A DNA stretch of 7,616 nt from Lachnospiraceae bacterium UBA1755 (lineage in GTDB: Bacteria > Bacillota > Clostridia > Lachnospirales > Lachnospiraceae), in NCBI GenBank assembly GCA_002314805.1, contig DCHJ01000114.1:1-7616 (forward strand), given 5' to 3'. The notes under the pieces were generated by a model. That model had not been told where the DNA came from. It saw only the letters and a list, made by a program, of their open reading frames with translations, and did not search any database. A program made the position numbers and the translations under genes. Of the stretch, positions 6,030-7,616 are shown one piece after another (the stretch's first letter is position 1; each line of letters begins with the position of its first letter).

Positions 6030-7258
6030 GACTTCAGGTTCCCTGATGCTATTGATGCAAATTCCGGAAATACCATAAAGAATACTATTATAGCAAGATA
6101 TAAAACTGCAAAAATGATGAACCAGGGCGATGTCAGGATGCTGCGCGTCACACCCGCAGGTCCGTGATTGTCCTTATCTTCAAACCATGCTTTGACCTCG
6201 TCCCGGCGCTTTATTATCTGAATGACCGCGTAGACTGCAAACAAAGCATAGATCAGATAAAAACCAGCTGTCACCAGATCCGATATTTCTGCCGGGACCA
6301 GCTCGCTTACAATGCCGAGACTGTTATTAATGATATGTATCAGCAATGCCCACCAGATCGAGTACTCGGAGAAAACAAAGCCAAGCACAAGTCCTCCTAT
6401 AAAGCCGATGACTAACTGTATCAGATTGCCGTGCATCAGTCCGAAGGCTGCTGAAGCAAGCACTATAGATGGTATCCTGCCCAGATTCCTCCCGCTGCCG
6501 ATCGCAAATCCGCGGAACATCATTTCTTCGACAAACGGTCCCAGAAGTGCGGCATAAACTGCCAGTGAAAGTGTCATCTCTCCAAGCTCCAATGATGTGC
6601 CTTCAATACCCATTGAGTCGGTAATAATTCCGACAGCAAGTGTGATTATCTGTGATATACCGAAAACTCCGAGGACAGTTGCAAAATCCTTTCCGGTCAT
6701 CCTCTTTCTGCTTTTTAAAAACGGTCTCGCAGGCCATCTCCTGAAGGTGCAGAGATATACCAGTGCAGTACCTGACACTGTAGTGATCATTGTAAGAGTG
6801 TATACATCAACGCCCTCAAAAATCAAGTCAAGAAGCCCTGCTGCGACATAAGTAAAAAGATTGTACAGCAGCAGCCAAAAGAAAATATGATTTACAGACC
6901 GGCGCAGCGCCTTGACCGAAGGTGCTGTTACGGCTGAAGCCTCACTCACACTCTCCCCCGCCGGCGTATCCGCTGTATATGTATAAGCAATACCGGACTC
7001 ATCTGCTGTTTTCAAAGCAGCAATACCGGCCCCGTCTGCTGCTTCCGAAACAGCAATGCCGGACTCATCTGTTGTACACGCAGCAGAAATACCGGATTCG
7101 GCTATTGTATCCGCAGTAGCCGTATCAGATTTATCTGCTGTATTCTCAACCGGAATAACGTATCCTCCGTTTGTATCCGCAGCAGCGGTACCGGATTCAT
7201 CAGGTCGAATATTCTCAGTGTTTCCTGTTTTTACTGTCTTGTCCAAGTTCTCTTCCAT
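6026..7258 (-). CDS. CPBP family intramembrane metalloprotease (CAAX/Abi type) with repetitive N-terminus
   Basis: 410 residues, longer than the usual 200-300 of this family. The catalytic core is intact: EEMMFRG (Glu244, Glu245, Arg249), FGLMHGN (His276) and HIINNSLG (His308, Asn312), the three conserved motifs of glutamate/histidine intramembrane proteases related to Rce1. Hydrophobic segments lie at about 121-147, 151-171, 191-213, 228-243, 262-276, 279-297, 300-318, 328-349 and 378-397. The first 120 residues are an acidic, Thr/Ala/Gly/Ser-rich region made largely of 11-residue repeats (residues 20-107), without a signal peptide, so probably cytoplasmic and disordered. Bacterial members serve in bacteriocin self-immunity, protein maturation or signalling; the substrate here is unknown. 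The ATG at 7258 has GAGAGGA with a four-base gap. It is first in the pair with the GT-C gene, downstream of an extended -10 promoter. Confidence 0.9.
   Translation of the reverse strand: MEENLDKTVKTGNTENIRPDESGTAAADTNGGYVIPVENTADKSDTATADTIAESGISAACTTDESGIAVSEAADGAGIAALKTADESGIAYTYTADTPAGESVSEASAVTAPSVKALRRSVNHIFFWLLLYNLFTYVAAGLLDLIFEGVDVYTLTMITTVSGTALVYLCTFRRWPARPFLKSRKRMTGKDFATVLGVFGISQIITLAVGIITDSMGIEGTSLELGEMTLSLAVYAALLGPFVEEMMFRGFAIGSGRNLGRIPSIVLASAAFGLMHGNLIQLVIGFIGGLVLGFVFSEYSIWWALLIHIINNSLGIVSELVPAEISDLVTAGFYLIYALFAVYAVIQIIKRRDEVKAWFEDKDNHGPAGVTRSILTSPWFIIFAVLYLAIIVFFMVFPEFASIASGNLKS
6938..7201 (-). repeat. 33-bp tandem repeat, eight units, in the protease N-terminus
   Basis: Starting at residue 20, units of 11 residues repeat in phase: D20, G31, D42, A53, D64, D75, D86 and D97 begin the units. 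The best-kept units read DESGTAAADTN, DESGIAVSEAA, DGAGIAALKTA and DESGIAYTYTA. At DNA level the plus strand shows recurring blocks such as TGCTG and GCAATACCGGACTCATC at 33-base spacing (about 6987-7003 and, with one change, 7053-7069). The outer units are more diverged. The unit length is a multiple of three, so copy-number change keeps the frame. Confidence 0.85.
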
Positions 7259-7343
7259 AGCTTCCTCTCATCAGTATTTCTCATATCAAAACAAAGCATC
7301 CACCCGTCGGTCTGAGCTGATGTCAACTGAATGAACTCAGGTT

Positions 7344-7352
7344 ATTATAGCA
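7344..7352 (-). promoter_or_regulatory. Extended -10 promoter of the CPBP / GT-C pair
   Basis: The minus strand reads TGCTATAAT, a full extended -10 element with a perfect TATAAT. No good -35 is present at 17 bp (GTGAAT), which extended -10 promoters tolerate. The element is embedded in an inverted repeat GGTTAT (7340-7345) / ATAACC (7352-7357), which could be a regulator site. The start point would be near 7337, giving an untranslated leader of about 80 nt before the protease ATG. Confidence 0.55.
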
Positions 7353-7396
7353 TAACCATGGAAAAATTCACATGAGTGCCCGTATGAATGGACACG

Positions 7397-7420
7397 AAAA
7401 AAGAACAGCCGTTGCTGTTC
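7397..7420 (-). terminator. Intrinsic terminator after the tRNA genes
   Basis: On the minus strand a perfect 7-bp stem GAACAGC / GCTGTTC with loop AACG is followed directly by TTTTTT. The stem can be lengthened by AAAG/CTTT pairing past one bulge. It ends the tRNA transcript 14 bases after the tRNA-Cys 3' end and separates it from the protease promoter. Confidence 0.9.
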
Positions 7421-7433
7421 CTTTCAAATAAAG

Positions 7434-7504
7434 AGGCGACAACCGGATTTGAACCGGTGATCAAGGTGTTGCAGACCTACGCCTTACCGCTTGGCTATGT
7501 CGCC
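7434..7504 (-). tRNA. tRNA-Cys (anticodon GCA)
   Basis: A 71-nt cloverleaf: acceptor GGCGACA / TGTCGCC, D-arm GCC-AAGCGGTAA-GGC, anticodon loop CTGCAAC with GCA, T-arm ACCGG-TTCAAAT-CCGGT, and discriminator U, which is the cysteine identity base. The first anticodon-stem pair (27-43) is a U-U mismatch; the other four pairs form. The 3' CCA is not encoded, so it must be added by a nucleotidyltransferase. Confidence 0.96.
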
Positions 7505-7549
7505 GTTATTTCCTTTCGGAAATATCCGTGAGGTATACCTCCCTCACAA
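7505..7549 (-). other. tRNA spacer with two small hairpins
   Basis: The 45-bp spacer between the tRNA genes contains ATTTCC / GGAAAT (7508-7513, 7518-7523) and GTGAGG / CCTCAC (7528-7533, 7542-7547), the latter overlapping a 12-bp palindrome GAGGTATACCTC (7530-7541). No T-tract follows, so both tRNAs are probably in one transcript, and these may serve in processing or be incidental. Confidence 0.4.
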
Positions 7550-7616
7550 TGGAGGATCGGGGACTCGAACCCAGGACCGACCGGTTATGAGCCGGTTGCT
7601 CTAACCAACTGAGCTA
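7550..7616 (-). tRNA. tRNA with CAT anticodon (elongator Met, or Ile2), 5' end outside window
   Basis: The gene is present from position 8 (the TA after the acceptor strand) to discriminator A; only the seven 5' acceptor bases lie beyond the edge. D-arm GCTC...GAGC, anticodon arm ACCGG-CTCATAA-CCGGT and 3' acceptor ATCCTCC are clear. The three G-C pairs of an initiator tRNA are absent, so it is elongator Met or the lysidine-modified Ile2, which share the CTCATAA loop. The T-stem CTGGG / CCCCG has one U-C mismatch. CCA is not encoded. Confidence 0.9.

Noticed and set aside
6938..7201. 33-bp repeats as a CRISPR array
   Set aside because: The units are contiguous, diverged and coding, with no alternating unique spacers.
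6026..7258. CPBP gene as a phage abortive-infection (Abi) defence gene
   Set aside because: The family name includes Abi, but no phage-defence partner, toxin or mobile-element gene is nearby; the context is envelope and sugar metabolism.
7434..7616. tRNA genes as an attachment site of an integrated element
   Set aside because: No integrase, no direct repeat of a tRNA 3' end was seen elsewhere in the window, and the downstream genes look like ordinary chromosomal genes.

Overview
The window reads as a chromosomal stretch of an anaerobic Firmicute, most likely a Lachnospiraceae-type clostridium. This is an inference from the protein style, the Shine-Dalgarno sites, the moderate GC content and tRNA genes without an encoded CCA. 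Every gene I can support lies on the minus strand, so transcription runs from high to low coordinates.

Layout in transcription order. At the right edge are two tRNA genes: a CAT-anticodon tRNA cut by the window edge (7550-7616) and tRNA-Cys(GCA) (7434-7504). A clear intrinsic terminator follows them (7397-7420). An extended -10 promoter (7344-7352) then precedes a two-gene unit overlapping by ATGA: a CPBP/CAAX-type intramembrane protease with an extra repetitive N-terminal region (6026-7258), and an 835-residue polytopic membrane protein resembling GT-C glycosyltransferases (3522-6029). A 265-bp gap holds a weak promoter, two palindromes and a doubtful small membrane-like ORF. Next is a second pair overlapping by 8 nt: a GT4 glycosyltransferase (1943-3256) and a NagA-like amidohydrolase (769-1950). 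A 277-bp gap with a nested inverted repeat leads to the 5' part of an FGGY sugar kinase that runs off the left edge (1-491).

Functionally the four complete protein genes split into an envelope pair (protease plus membrane glycosyltransferase) and a sugar pair (cytosolic glycosyltransferase plus amino-sugar-phosphate deacetylase-like enzyme), followed by a pentulose-type kinase. No strong terminator is visible between the pairs, so some read-through is possible. I see no complete novel system. The most distinctive features are an 11-residue (33-bp) tandem repeat at the protease N-terminus, low-complexity hydrophilic insertions in the kinase and the GT-C protein, a deacetylase with an altered active-site motif, and palindromic elements in both intergenic gaps.
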